Positions 42,931-57,900 of a DNA stretch of 64,000 bases are shown here, in pieces. The notes beneath the pieces are model-generated. The model ran no database searches. It was given only the letters and a program-made list of their open reading frames with translations, and was not told the DNA's origin. Numbering within the stretch: position 1 is the stretch's first letter; every line of letters starts with the position of its first letter. The stretch is from positions 23,379,118 to 23,443,117 of the forward strand of contig NC_090280.1 in assembly GCF_037392515.1 (NCBI RefSeq), given 5' to 3'. This stretch comes from Haliotis asinina (Eukaryota > Mollusca > Gastropoda > Lepetellida > Haliotidae). The position numbers and the translations under genes are program-made.

Positions 42931-45900
42931 GTAAGTATCTTGTAGTTGGCATTTTACGTTATGTCCTTTCAATTCGTAACATTCTATCAATTGTAAACCG
43001 CACATGACGTTTTGATGATGAGCATATTGCTTTGCATACAGGTTTTGTCTACATGACAGCTGGATACGAACACACTGTTGCGCGCGTAGGCGACGATGTC
43101 GGCGTAACCATGAGCCCAACGAATGTCAGCTTCCCATATTACGCATGGGTGAATGGTTCGGTTGCTGTGAGACTGTTACAAGTCGTGCCCAGAATGCATC
43201 GTTTATTAGTACTCATTAGTAGTCACTCCGGCTACAGGATCAGGTACGGAGTGACGGACTCACTGTCACGGCTGAGGTTTACCATCAGCAATGTTACTGT
43301 GCAAGACGCTGGTACCTACTACTGTCAAGGAACCGACGGACACAGTGCTGCAGGATGTACACAGCTCCTCGTCGTAGCGCGTATGTAGTAACGTGGAATT
43401 AACAGAATAATATTTTAAGGGGTTCAACGCTTTAACCGTTTAACATTTGATGGATAATAGTGATAAATAGTATATACATTTACAAAAGTATAAAGGATTT
43501 ATTAAAATCTTGACACTCGTGTTAAGGTCTCGGTGAATTTCACATTTTACACAGAGAAGCCAACCACACCTACCACCACCGGACCTGCCTCGCCTGTATC
43601 AGATGAGAATGTCACCCTCACATGCTCCTCCTCCTCTCGGAGTCTACCCCAGGACCATCACCCACTGACCATGACCTACATCTGGAGGAGGGACAGGACC
43701 ATGCTAGAATCTGGTGATGAGTCTCCTACAGGTGGAGATGACCTGACAATAACCCACGTCAGCAGAGAGAACCAAGGAGACATCTACAGGTGCCAGGCTG
43801 TGGAGGAGGGGCTGGAGTCTGACTGGAGTCACGGACATGTACTGGATGTCCTCTGTGAGTAAGAACCTACCTTCTTTCGATATAGTTGAGTTGAGCTGCA
43901 CTTTACGCTACATCGGCGTTATTGCAGCCATATAGGAACCTCCTGGATGTAATATGTGCAACTGTGCGACAGTTTTGTAAGAACTGTTTCTGGTTTTGTT
44001 TGAAAAACAACATTTCTCTCCTAAAAATCAAAGCCTTTTTGCTGGAATAAATCTATAATCTTAATAGTCTTGTCAAAGTTTCAACTACATAGAACTTTTA
44101 GTTTTAGAAGCCAAGTCTGAATGCATGCATGATCACTAGTCACTAAAAACAGTTCCATGTCGCTGTAGCTCACGTGGACATGTTTTACAAATTTTAAAGG
44201 GGGTGAGTGAGCGAGTTACGGGAGCTTTTAGCGGTGTTCCATATCAGTTGCCCATATAATATTTCTTAGCAATAAATACGAAGGATCATTCACTCACACT
44301 AATGATGACGGTATATGACGTCATAATAACAAGTACTTCCCTAGATTTATATTCCTCGGGTGAAGGTGGTGTACCCTGGTGGATAAAGCGTTCGCTCTTG
44401 GCGCCAAAGATCTGGGTTCCGTTTTCCACACGGCCTCATCGTGTGAAGGCCATTTCTGGTGCTCCCCGTCGTGATTCTGATGGAATATTGCTAAGTGTTG
44501 TAAGGTCTTCAGGCCCACATAACACAACACAGATACGAGGGGCTGTCAATAAGTTTTGAGCCTTGAGCATTTTTCATACCTAGGTGTCACAACCTATGGT
44601 ACGACATTGAACCTTGGGGTGTAGCTGATGTGATATATAAGTTTTGGTATCCTACTCTCAGAAGTTATTGAACAGCTCTCATTGACAGAAAGAGACCCCC
44701 CTCACGGCAGTGAAAATGATTAAAATTGAGTATAGAGCAGTAATTATGATTTTAGTTCTTGAAGGAAACTCGGCGAAGAACAGTGAAAAAAGGCTTTCAG
44801 CAGTTTATGGGAAGTCTTCTCCTTCATCTGCTACCATCAAACGATGGGTCAATGAATTTAAGCATGGTATAGAGAGTCTTGAAGATGACTCCCGTCCAGA
44901 TCGCCCAACAACAAGCAGTAGTCAGGAAAACATTGTCAGAGTGCATAGACTTGTGCTGGAAAATCGTCGAATCACACTCCACGAGTTAGAGGAGACCACA
45001 GGCATTTCACACGGATCCATCGAGACAATTCTTCATGAACATCTCGTCATGTCTAAGGTGTGCGCAAGATGGGTGCCAAGAATGCTTATAGATGAAATGA
45101 AGCAAACAAGGGTCACCATGAGCAACTCCATGCTAACCAGATACAACAAGAATCCAGAAGATTTTCACTTTAGGCTAGTAACCTGTGATGAAACCTGGAT
45201 CCACCACTATGATCCTGAGAGCAAACAAGAATCCATGGAATGGAAACATGTCACTTATCCCAGGAGCAAACAGTTCAAAGATCAGTGCAGAAGGTAATGG
45301 CGACAGTCTTCTGGGATAGCAAAGGCGTCACCCACATAGATTACTTACCAAAAGGAAGAACAATGAATGGGGAATATTACGCTAACTTGTTGAGGCAAGT
45401 GCAACAGTCAATCAAGGAGAAGCGCCGGGGCAAGATCAGACGTGGTATTCTTCTACATCAAGACAATGCGCCAGTACACACCTCTCGCGTTGCAACTGCT
45501 GCTGTCCAGGAATGCGGGTACGAAATCTTGCTGCATCCCCGCTACTCTCCAGACCTGGCACCAAGTGATTACCATCTGTTCCCAGATCTCAAGAAACACT
45601 TGCGTGGTCATAGATTTCAGGATGATAATGAGCTTATTGCTGCTACTGAGGCTTGGTTTGAGGACCAAAATGGCGCCTTCTACAGAGATGGCATCAGCGC
45701 CTGGCAGAAAAGATGGAACAAGTGTCTTGGCTCACAAGGGGACTATGCTGAAAAATAAATGTGGTTCATACCAATATTTTGTGTTTTTCTATGCAAGGCT
45801 GAAAACTTATTGACACAAGACGTTTACTGGACGAAGACAAAGACAAGACTGACAACAATCGAAAAACGATCTCGCATCACAGTTTATGAGTCCACGTGCA

Positions 45901-48900
45901 GGTGCACGCTGCTGTTGATCAATGTTGCGTTTGGGCGATGCTGTCCAATTACCGGGAACAACCTCACATCCCTCCCCTCTCAAGAAAGGTCTGGCACAAC
46001 CTGATCAACACTTACGACGACTGTTTTTCTCGATGAACGATTAGATGACTTGACTTGGATATAACAAATCCTGACTTGTTTCTTGAACTTGTGTCCTCCT
46101 AAGATTTTGACTGCAACACGATCACCAACAACGAACTTCCTTGACACTGTTTTCGTTGTCTGCTCTCGACGATGTAATTTAGCTGACGTATGGGATTCGA
46201 CACACATATTCCACACATCTACACGGCTGTCCATCTCCTCCCCCACAGAGGAAACATCGTATGACACCAACTGATGAATCAAACTATTACGACCAAACAT
46301 AACAAAATAGAGAGCAAAACCCGTTGGGCGATTTAACACCGAATTATGTGCTAACACAATATCAGGTAAAACTCTGTCCCACGTTTTGTCACACTCTGAT
46401 CTTTTTACTAAAGACGTTTTTAATGTTCTGTGAGCTCTTTCTACTGGATTAGCTTGTGGTCTAGTAACTGGAGTGTAACTGCACCTGATTCCCCACCTAT
46501 AAGTAAATACAGAAAACTCTTCTGATGTAAAAACAGAACCATTATCCATATGTAAAACACAGGGCGGACCAAATATGGAAAACAGACGTTCAAGCACTGT
46601 TGTTGCACTAGATGTCGTCGCCATACGAACCGAAAAGGCGAAAAACATCCTACTCAAATCATCTAAATATGTAAACATACACAAATAACCACAAGACGAA
46701 CGTGGAAGTGGACCAACAAAATCACAATGAAGAACCTCCCAAGGACGCAAAGCAGTAACAGTAACACCTAACGGAGACCTTGGTATACCATGTGGACCCT
46801 CTATACACACAGTACATTTCTCCACAATTTCAGCTACCTCAGGTTGAGTAATTGAAAAATCAACTTTTTGTGCTAATTGCCATGTTCTTTTTACACCAAA
46901 GTGACCCAGTTTATGAGCCTTCAAAATAATATCCCGTCGTCTTCCCTGACCTCTAGTCACAGCTAATACTGGCAATTGATTGATGTCTTCAACAGACATA
47001 CGACTGAAAACATCACTTGGAATGTTTTCATTCCCTGGAATGTGATCAGTGTCAAATGAGTACTCAGAAAGTTCTAAATTCCATCTGACTAATTTCTCTG
47101 ATTTTGATGTCAAAATGTATGTCAGAGGTTTGTGATCTGTTCTCAAACGAAAAGTCTTCCCAAATACATAAGGTCGAAATTTTCTGTACAGGAATGAGTG
47201 AGTGAGTGAGTGAGTTTAGTTTTACGCCGCTCTCAGCAATATTCCAGCTATATGGCGGTGGTCTGTAAATAATCGAGTCTGGACCAGACAATCCAGTGAT
47301 CAACAAAATGAGCATCGGTCTGCGCAATTGGGAACCGATGACATGTGTCAACCAAGTCAGCGAGCCTGACCACCCGATCCCGTTAGTCGCCTCTTACGAC
47401 AAGCTGGTTGCTGAGGGCCTATTCTACCCCGGGACCTTCACGGATTGTACAGGAATGAACTAACACATCATCCAAATGCACCAAAACGTGATCACGAGTT
47501 AAACCACCTAGTACTACATGCATCATACGTTGAAAAGGCTAATGGCGCAGCCTTTAACCCGAAACACATTCGTGTGAACTGGTAAACACCCGAGCTTGTC
47601 TGAAATGCAGTGAAAGGACGAGATTGCTCAGCAAGATTTATCTGATTGTAAGCAGCATTCATGTCAAGTGAGCTAAAGTATTTGGAATTCTGAAGTCTCA
47701 CAAGGGCTTCATTTGGAGACATTAATGGAAAATGTTCATCTTTTGTCTGCTTGTTTATAGCACGTAGATCAAGACAAAATCTCAGTGATGAATCAGATTT
47801 GCGTACCAGAACTATTGGTGATAACACAGCAGAGGTACTTGGTTCAACGATGTCCTGTTCAATCATAGGGTGTGTCTGTTTGTCGACAATGTCATCGATA
47901 TGAGGACTGAAATGACGTCGACCATGTCGCACTTGACTGAGATCAGCATCATCCTTAAGATTCAGTTCATAGGTAAAGTCTTTCACAAAACCTAATCCAC
48001 GAAAGATGCTTTTCTCATATTGCTTCAACAAACTGTATAATTGTCACTTGTGTTCACTGTCAATGGGACCTATATTCCAATTTGTGGAACCAGATTCCAA
48101 AGACACACAGATTCATTCACAGATTGATTTCCGACAATGTTAGACGCCTGTCCTACTGTCGGACACCTATAAACCCGTTTGCTGACAACATCGGGATTCA
48201 TGACAGTCACATAAGCACCATTAGTTCCCGAAACAGATCTACCAACTATCAACCTAGTCCTAGATTCAAACTCAGAATGTTTTTCTAGCATCACATTTTC
48301 GGCCACACTATGAGACTGACCAATAGCTACTCTCAAGATTATTTGACTTCTTGTTGGAATAGTAGTACTTTCAGCAATATGAACTGTGTGTACACTGCCA
48401 TCAGTAACTAAATTTCTAAATTCCGCCGACTTTTCCTTTGGCTTTATGACTACTTCCTCGAACCTACACATAAAGTCCCATCCTAGCAACAAATGGTCAT
48501 CACGAACATCCAACACATGGAATCTACAATCACGGACTTCACCACTGATGTTTGTAGTTGTATCGAACACACCGATAACACACAAAGAACCCGACAGATC
48601 AGTTAATTTAGATTTTGTCTCTTCAAGACAAACACCATTTGGAAAAGCTCTCTTAAGCAAAGACACACTTATACACGAGACGCTAGCTCCACTATGACTG
48701 CAGTGAAAGACTCGCTACCAAGACGGATTTGTGTGGTTGGTGAGTTTTGAGAAATTGGAGGAAAGTTACTGTTGGTGTCTGACGAAACACAACGCACATG
48801 GGATTTATCTGGACATTTGGATGCAATATGCCGATATTTCCGACAGTTCCTGAACTTTGACATATCACTTGACTCTGCATCACGACCATCAGCAGCTGAC

Positions 48901-51900
48901 TTTGAAGAACAAAACTTGCCACGAATATTTGATGAACCTATATCTCGTTTCTTCTTGTAACACTGTCTCTTTATGACCTTGCAATAATTACACTTGATAA
49001 GAAACACAGACTTATCACTGTCCTCACACAGAACCAACAAAACGTCTTGCCATCTCTACAAGAGCATCACATTTTGGAGATTTAGATTGTTGACAAATGG
49101 CAATGTTCAGTTGTTCTCTTAATTTCTTACTTGACAAACCATCAAAACATTTTTTAGCACAAAGTTCATTTTTGTTAGCTTTTGCGAATGAGGGATATGT
49201 TTCATCAACCTTGACCTGAAGACGGTGTGCGAAATTATCGATCGATTCATAGGGTTTTTGACACATGTCTCTGAAGTCCCTAGCAGCAATTTGAGTACGC
49301 TCTTGGGTTCTATCAAGTTCTTTAATCAAAGCGGCTTTCAGAGTTGCATAGTCAGTCATCAGAAATAGCGTTGAATACTCGTGAGCAAAACCCTGCAGGA
49401 AGTACTAAAGCTAACCCTCGTAACTTCTTATCAGAGTTCCAGTTTAGGCCCCACGCTTTCACTTCATACACATTTTCAATAAAGTTCGCAAAAGTTGACC
49501 GTTTGGGGGTCAAACATAGGTATTTTGAAATGCTTGATATCGCCAGAATGTTCTTGACTTGTACCACCTTCAGCCATGATGAAATGAAACATATTCTTGC
49601 TTAAATGTTCAATGTCAATCACACAGAAGAAACAGTTCAACCACAAGGTCAAAATGGCAAAATGGAACAAACTCACGTTACAGTTCGACGAAGAGCACAT
49701 TCCTTGTAATTCTCCATAAAGTTGCAATTCGTAAGTTCTTCTCGGCCACCGTTGCCACCATTGTAAGGTCTTCAGGCCCACATAACACAACACAGATATA
49801 ACATAAGATGTTTACTGGAAGAAGACAAAGACAAGACGGACAACAATCGAAAAACGATCTCGCATCACAGTTTATGAGTCCACGTGTAGGCGCCCGTTAC
49901 TGTTGATCATTGTTGCGTTTGGGCGATGCTGTCCAGTTACCGGGAACAACCTCACATCGTGGCGTAAAACCCAGCTAACTCACTCATATTCCCCAGACTG
50001 GGTATTTTGGAGATTACCATTAAGCAGAATTACCATTTTGTACATCTGGGTATTCGCGTGTATACGTCACAGACACAAACAGCACATATATATCTCGATA
50101 CTCATACATATACGTCACTGATATGATCTGTACATACACCTCGGTATTCACACATATACATCTCTAAACAATCTGTACATACACCTCGGTATTCACAGTC
50201 AGTATTCACGGGATCTTTATATCAAACGTTAGACGCCACGACTTATCAAAAACAGCTACTTGCACAATTTCACGCCAAAATCATGGATCACCCGAGACAG
50301 CGAAACGTAAATTCGTTAATTAATTTCAGTCAAGGCCATCTATGGCCGACAAGTCGGTACGATTTTGGAAATGATATATATGATGTTGCAAAAGGTTTTT
50401 AGACCCGTGGAATGCTGCTGGCGATCGATTCTAACCCTACACAGGTGCTGTCAACGTGGCTTGTATTAATAAACGACTTTGAAAGGTGAATTTTGGCTGT
50501 CTTGGGAGATCCAAGACCACTATACAATAATTGCTCATATTGTGACCAGTCATCTACCTCCAGTTGCTGGAGATCTATAACCCATTCCTATGTTCTAATG
50601 TCCTACTTGGTATACAATTTTCAGCTACATGATAGTTTTTAATGCCTTACCATGATATACTAGTTGTGTTCTTGCCGTTTGGTGACAGTTTTTAATGAAA
50701 TAAATTTATATAGCATTAACTGTTTTAGTCACGAGATGGTTGAAATATTGCCAAAGTGGCTTTAAAACTTTAACTCACTCTATCACTATAATCACTCTAT
50801 CACTTTCTTCTGACTTCCAGCACATTCTGACTACAGGTACTTTTGACCTGAGATAACAGTCACTTCTGTCATCACAACGTTTACTTTTACCAACGCGTTT
50901 AGTAGACGGGTGCTTCGGACATAACATAACTGATACACAAATGTATTGATCTTCACCTGCAGCATGATGTACATTTTAAAAACATGCCCAATGTGGACCA
51001 TAAAGACGGCAGTGGGTTCAACATTTTGCAAACCGATTAATGAAGTCCACACTCAGTTTTAGGTTCTTGTATGTCTACAGTCCATGTGTCTGTAATAGTG
51101 TCTCCCGTCCTTCTGTGCTGTGGCAACATTCATCCTAATCCTGGGCAGAATTATTCAGAACCTTTGAAATAATACATATTGGAAGACAAACTTTATTTCC
51201 CTGTCACAGAATTTTGACTTCTGACTTTAAATGTCTTACAGAAGCAAGGCTGCACGCAGACATCCGCAGTGTTGATGTAGCAATACCTGGACACCACCTA
51301 CCATTCGGGAAATATAAGCAAACTCGCGGTGGTGATTTGGCGATCTAATAGTATGTCAGCAGGGTTTACTCCTTCTGTGACCACCTTTTTTATATACGCT
51401 GTGGCAGTGTTATAACAACATATCAACATATCTGGAAACACCAGTTCATGAGAGACGCAATCAAGGTATTGCGGAACAGAATTTCTTCCATGGTGGAGAA
51501 AATCCTTCAGAGTTAGGAAATTTACTGTTTACGTCTCAATACCTCTTCCTTGATGGACACAGCTTGCCGTAGTTCTGCAGATGAAGGATGGTTCTTATTT
51601 AAGTCATTCATCCATAGTCGCTCGGCAGTCTTTGACACAGCATCTCCAGTAGTCTACTATTCTTTCTGTTCTTAATCCTAAACTTACAGCTGTCATATAT
51701 CAGATTGTGTCCACCACGTGCGTAGCTACAATAATATAGAAGCTCACTGATATGCTGTATTTTTTAAATGTGCCAAAAGAGGTGAGACTCTAACAAATAA
51801 TTGTCTGTCCAGAATAAAAATCCCCGGGCTTACAATTGATTGTTACTAAAAAGGCTGTACAAGCCTTCAATACTATCTAAAAATGAAGTTTTGTAACCTA

Positions 51901-54900
51901 TCGGGCTAACACCAAAAAGAAATGGCTTACAACACGTCTGTCCACCTTGTGGATTTATGACGTACTGGACGCCTAGTTGGGCATTAGCCATGATGGTGAA
52001 TGATGAACTGGGGGATCGTTTTATCATTCATATTCATGGCTGTGACATTTGTTAGTGTTCACAGAGAGAAAAGAGAGAAAATTTGTATTTATGTGTCACG
52101 TGTTTTGAATACATAAAATATACATACATAATTTAAAACACTGACAAAATATAACATCCGGCCATATGGCCTACGAGACACAAGACACTACAGAACGTAT
52201 AGTGCTTGAAGTGAATAATCTATCACAGTATATAAGCACCATTAATGAAAGAAAACGTTATAGTGAATAATGTATCGCCAGTCCCATGTTCACCATTAAA
52301 GTGTTATATGTGTAGGTACAGGACTACAATATGCGTTTACGTCTATTAAACATTTCCGTAACCATTGCAGCTAGAGGTTTAATTATCTTAGCATTACTAA
52401 GTATGAATGCGGCGTGGTCGGTAGGTGACAGGAGAGGGAAAAAGGATTAGTGTTTAGTACATATTCCTATAAGTCATATCGTAAGTCCGAATATAACGGA
52501 CATTTGTTCTGAAATGTGCTCACCAATTTAGTGAGACTTGTGGTCACGGTGTCTCCAGACATACCTTGAAACAGACTATGTAACTAATCCCCCTGTTGTT
52601 CTACGGGTGACTGCATTTTGTTGTTTTAAGAAAATTGGGCATAGTGGGGATACACCGTCAAAAGTATCGGTGTCAGGCATATGCCAGATCATATCTACCT
52701 GATGCAATACAACTGTGGAATTCCCTAAGTTCTGAAATTCAATTACTAGCATTTATACTTTATCCCGATTAAAATGCTCGATATTAAAACCAAATAACTC
52801 CCCATGTTTGACCTAAACTGGGGAGTAAGAAGCTTCCATTGTAGTGATTTGAATGCTGATTGGTTTGATAGACACATCGTCGACAGTACCTCGTGCTCAT
52901 GTTGTCATCCAGTCAAAATGTTGTGCATTATTTCTTCACATGCAATAAATACACGGAGATAAGACGAAAATCGTATTATTAATTAAAGACGTTTAATTAA
53001 AGACTTGGCACTATGGAGATGTGCATCCCTCACAAGCACCAATGTACATGTGTATGCCATGTGTATGAACCAAGAGAATCAAAATACTTGCCAACTCATT
53101 AAGATATTACACTGTTGTATGGTTTCTTCATGTACTGTATCGTTATAACCATGCGTTGTAAACTCAACCATCTGTATACAATGCTTTGTATACATGTGTA
53201 AATGTATGTACATTTTGTATATGTATGTTATACGGGCCTGTGGCCTATAGACGATAAAAAAACTTGACTTGAAACTAAAATATTTAATTTTTAATTACCT
53301 TAATTGTTTGATCTTTGTTAGACATATCAAAGAGCCCGACCTATTCAGTTACTGTATTCATAAGAAACAACTCCTGTTAACTTAGGCCTAAACTCAGCTT
53401 ACTGTTTATGTCATCACGACGCTAACGCTACACTAGACGCTGTCTTTAACGTCTGTACCGGTTGCGACCTTCGCTCGCTTGGAGCACTGTTTGGCATCTC
53501 CTGGACATAGAATAACTGTTAAGATCCCAGCCCTGGGTATTCTAGGTCATTCATTATGCAATGCTTGTCGTAGTTGTTGAAGCGTCTCGGCTCGTGGAAG
53601 ACGTTGTCGGAGCCGTCGATCGAGATAATCCCAAAGGTGATCGATTGAGTTTTAATGTGTGGCCTTAAAAGGCCATGGAAGCACTGGTTTCTGGTTGGCG
53701 AAGAAGTTCATTGTTTTCTGAACTGATTTAGTCGACAGTAATAAATGAATTTCTCTTGACATAGCAAGGCGTAGTCGGTTAGAACATACATGATGGCGAT
53801 TCAACATTGGTGCTAACTTTAACCACACCAATTATTTGACCGGCATTCGAAACGCTGAGGAATCAATAACGAACCAAGTTAGATTGTACCCTTGGTTTGA
53901 ACGAAGCCTATGCAGGTGGTCCCAGAGTTCCTTTGTCAGAAGTCGACCCAGACATCACCTAGGTGAGTGGTACAATGGGCCCGGGTCTATCAACCGGCTG
54001 GTCATACAAGGTTCTGTGCTATTACGATATGTTACACAAAAGTGATAACGAATGACAACAGGCATTTTTCAGCATTGACCAAATGATTTGTATCTAGGAA
54101 TGTCAAAAGCATAATGTCAGTTTTAATATTTGCCAAGACAGCATGGCTCATGGGCAATCGTGATAAAAAAATAATCTTTCAGTTTTTCTGCTGGAGTATA
54201 TCATCTGAGTACCTTTCCAATTGGTACCTTTCAGTTTCTAGCATCTTCTTTGTGATACTCTGTGGTAGGCGGGCAGCTCGGATGATGAAACGTATACACT
54301 GAAACTGGCTTTAAAACTAAAACCTAAAGAAGACACACCATTCACATGACAATGATCCTGATGATAATAAACATGGTTGCCTGGATGTTCAACGTCACAC
54401 TCAGCAATAGTGCAGCTATATGGCGGTGGTGTATAAATAATCGAGTCTGGACCAGATAAACCAGTGAGCAACAGCATGACCATCGATCTACACAATTAGG
54501 ATTCGATGACGTGTCAGCCAAATCAGCGAGCCTGCCCACCCGATTCCATTAGTAGCCTTGATTGCCAGTATATACAAGGACACACAAGGGCGTGCAACAA
54601 CGAGAACGTATGAGTAATGCAACAGATCCTCCTGTGTTTCTCACTGGTTACAACACGGTGTCTGTATGCAGTTTTCGCTCCCCATTTCCTCCACATATTA
54701 AAACGTTTTAATAGCGCAACGATGACCCTTAATAACACGGAAATACTTCATCACAGTCCTGGCTAACAAATAGTTATATGAATCATCTGAAGTGTTCTGT
54801 GGTAGTCAACGCACTGGAAGAAAACACACCTATTATGTTTTTTTCATTTTTTTTGTCTGAAAACTGTGATCTTCTTTGGATGCACACTGGAATTTGCTGG

Positions 54901-57900
54901 TAAGCGTTTATCTTTACTTTTTATCATTCCAGTTAGGTATAAGGTGTGTTCTAAGTTTGTCATATTTTGGCAGAAACGTTTGAACTTATTTGGTGTTTTG
55001 TTTTTCGAAACATTCGACAGAACTCTAACTGAAGTAATCATCAACGATTAATACGATGTGCAAGGTCGGTGTTGCTGGGCAACAAGCCATTGTCTGTCCA
55101 CTCCATATTACTCGCCTCCTTCCACAATATGAGGTAAAATGTGTTATATCTTACACGAGGTCAGAAAGAAGGCCCAGGAAGCTTGGTCAGAATGCGATCC
55201 TTTTGTGAACATAACTGTTATCATAACTATTTTTTTAGTAATTCATTCACACATGCTCTTGGCCGAAATCTGAAACCGGGACACCAAGCTCCCAACTGAG
55301 AACCATACTTTTATATCATGGTCAGTGTTGATTGAGTTTGGTTTTACGCCCCTCTAATTGGCAATATTCCAGCAATATCACAGCAAGGGAGACGGAAAAT
55401 GAACTTCACACAATGAACCCATGTAGAAAATCGAACCCGAGTGTTCGGTGGGGCCAGTGAAAGTTTTAGCCACTAGGCTGCCCCGCCGCCATTTCTGTAT
55501 GATAAAGAAGTCTTGTGAGGACATGTAACTAGATAAAGACATATCAGATCACAAAATCTTCAAAACGTCCTAAAGGACATGATAGCGGTTGGTTTTATGA
55601 TGTACATTCGTCTAGAATGGAAGATAATGAGATCGTATTTTTTTTTAAGACGCGGTTTATACTGTACGAATGGAATATTTTCATCAAAATACGATAGTCA
55701 GACGTTCGTAAATCCAAACGAATGTTTTAAACGTTCGTGGCATGTTTACGGTACTTCAGAAAACTGCCATTAAAATTAGAAGCGGCTTGTGGCAATCATG
55801 TGCTGCTACAAATATCAGTGATAACGAAAGTCAACGTCTGTTGTACATTTGTTGACTTCATGAAATTGGTGAAAAGACGAAATAGATGCCAATCGCAACA
55901 TCCCATCACGAAGTCTCGAAGCTGGAACGTACCAGACCGGATTTGCAAATCACATCAACGTACACAAGAACACCATATCTCGTTAAATTAACCACCTCAA
56001 AGCAATCATGAATGTGGGGTAGCCTTGTGGGTAAGGCCTTCCATGTGGGTTCGATTCCCAACATGGGTACAATGTGTGAAGCCAATTTCAAATGTTCTCA
56101 GCTATTGCTGGAATATTGCGAAAAGAGGCGCAAAACTAAACTACTTACTCACTCACTCACTCACTCACTCACTCGTCTCTAGTATTGTGATCAACCTTCA
56201 GCTGTCGGTGTATAGCCCATCTATAGCCCATTCTTCCGTCTCTAGTGATAGTCTGTAGTATTGTGATCAACCTTCAGCTGTCGGTGTATAGCCCATCTAT
56301 AGCCCATTCTTCTGTCTCTAGTGATAGTCTGTATGATAGCGTACTAGTTTCAAATTAAGAGACGTGATAATCTAATATTTTTACTGTCCAGTGATGACAG
56401 CTTTACGTTAAAATTATATTGATTTTAATATTGATATAAATGAAATAGTTCTCGTCACGATATTGCTGCGATATAACTTGCAAAACATCGCAACAATCGT
56501 GTCTTTTATCAACCTCACCGCCATATACCACTAACGATACTGCTGGACAAGTGTATTCTATGTGCTGTTGATCGACCAAACAACATGAAATTAGACACCA
56601 AAGTATTTGTTCCTTTGTTGAGTAGGGAGTGAGTAAGGTGAGTGAGTTAAGTTTTACGCCGCACTTTACAATATTCCAGCTCTATGGTGGCGGTCTGTAA
56701 ATAATCGAGTCTGGACCAGACAATCCAGTGACCAACACCATGAGCATCGGTCTATGCAACTGGGAACCGATGACATGTGTCAACCAAGTCAGCGAGCCTG
56801 ACCACCCGATCCCGCCTTTGTTGAGAAGTCTGCACCGACGACGCCGACGTGCAGCATGGAGCAACACCTTGCATGTGTGGAGAAAATGGCCTTATGTCAG
56901 GAGCAATGATGATTCGTGAATTCTCCCTCAATGCTGAAATTGTTGGTAGCCTGTCGTCTGACGTCAAATGAAGGTATTGAGCACTTTACGACAGGTCGAC
57001 AGGTTTGGTGTCGAAAGTGTGATAGCGTGGGGAATCATATCCTTGGGAAGATCTACAGGGTGGCGGTTCAGGGAACTGGTGCAGGGACCATATTTTTCAA
57101 ACGGCAGACATCGTAGGATCTTAATCCGATACAGCATCTTAGTGTTTGCATTGAGGTCAACATAAGACTGAAACACGTTTACAATGCATTGTGGGAAGAA
57201 TGGCAGAGAAATCCACATAACATAGTACAGAGAAGTGATGATCGACAGCTCACTGAGCGGGCATCTTACGACAGGGCAATTAGCATTATGTGATTATCAC
57301 CATAATGTCATCTTTGTATCAATCAAAATGGAATCAAATATGCAATTACGCGTATTTATTTTTCAAAGTTGGCCTTTATGTTTCTGTTCTGTATCGTGTA
57401 CTAATTATGCTGACATGTTTCAGCTTCTTATACCAAAACTGTGGCCCGTGTCGGACAAAATGTCAACGTGACCTGGAGTGTCAGTCAGTCAGCTGAGAAT
57501 TTTAAGATAACATCTATCACATACAAACAACAGAAACTCAACAGAAATGATTCCACTGTCCTGTTCATTGTGGATGAAAATAAGCTTCTGTCTACAATTG
57601 TCAACACACACACAGAGAACGGGACGAGGATTCAGCTGAATGTCAGTACATCTATGGAGGGGAGGAAGCTAGTCAGTCTCACATTCCACAGTGTTGACGT
57701 ACAGGACGCCGGAGTCTACAACTTAACCACCCCTAACAGTCGCATGTCTCTTAGGACTCGACTTCTTATTGTACTGCGTAAGTGTGAAGACAATCTGAGT
57801 ACCAAATATAAACATAAATTCCGCATCAAAAGCGTGTGTTTTTGAGACAGATTGATAGAAATTTGACGGTCACAGGCAGATAATCTGCGAAATAATAATC

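Larger units (their letters stand above)
44499..49956 (-). mobile_element. Ty3/gypsy-like LTR retrotransposon, defective
   Basis: Two LTRs (TGTAAGGTC...CCTCACA on the plus strand): 49762-49956 (195 bp, the 5-prime LTR of the minus-strand element) and 44499-45968, which is split by a mariner. The polypurine tract GAGAGGGGAGGGA lies directly before the 3-prime LTR (45969-45981), and TGG follows the 5-prime LTR by one base. Internal order gag, zinc knuckle, protease, RT, RNase H, integrase is that of Ty3/gypsy. Many frameshifts and deletions; not autonomous. Confidence 0.88.

Noticed and set aside
44302..44559. 85-codon plus-strand open frame
   Set aside because: Runs through the SINE and the LTR start; no protein-like features.
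51320..51700. BEL/Pao or other retroelement pol relic
   Set aside because: Only one suggestive word (VNPADILL) and a Lys/Glu-rich stretch; no consecutive domain blocks could be read.
56010..56090. tRNA gene
   Set aside because: A and B boxes are present, but the cloverleaf is poor and the sequence continues into the SINE body. The same applies at 10525, 44370, 55335, 59866 and 60627.
57378..57423. Leader exon ATGTTTCTGTTC upstream of the 57424 V exon
   Set aside because: The frame stops at TAA after eight codons and there is no donor; it is the branch-point region of the intron.
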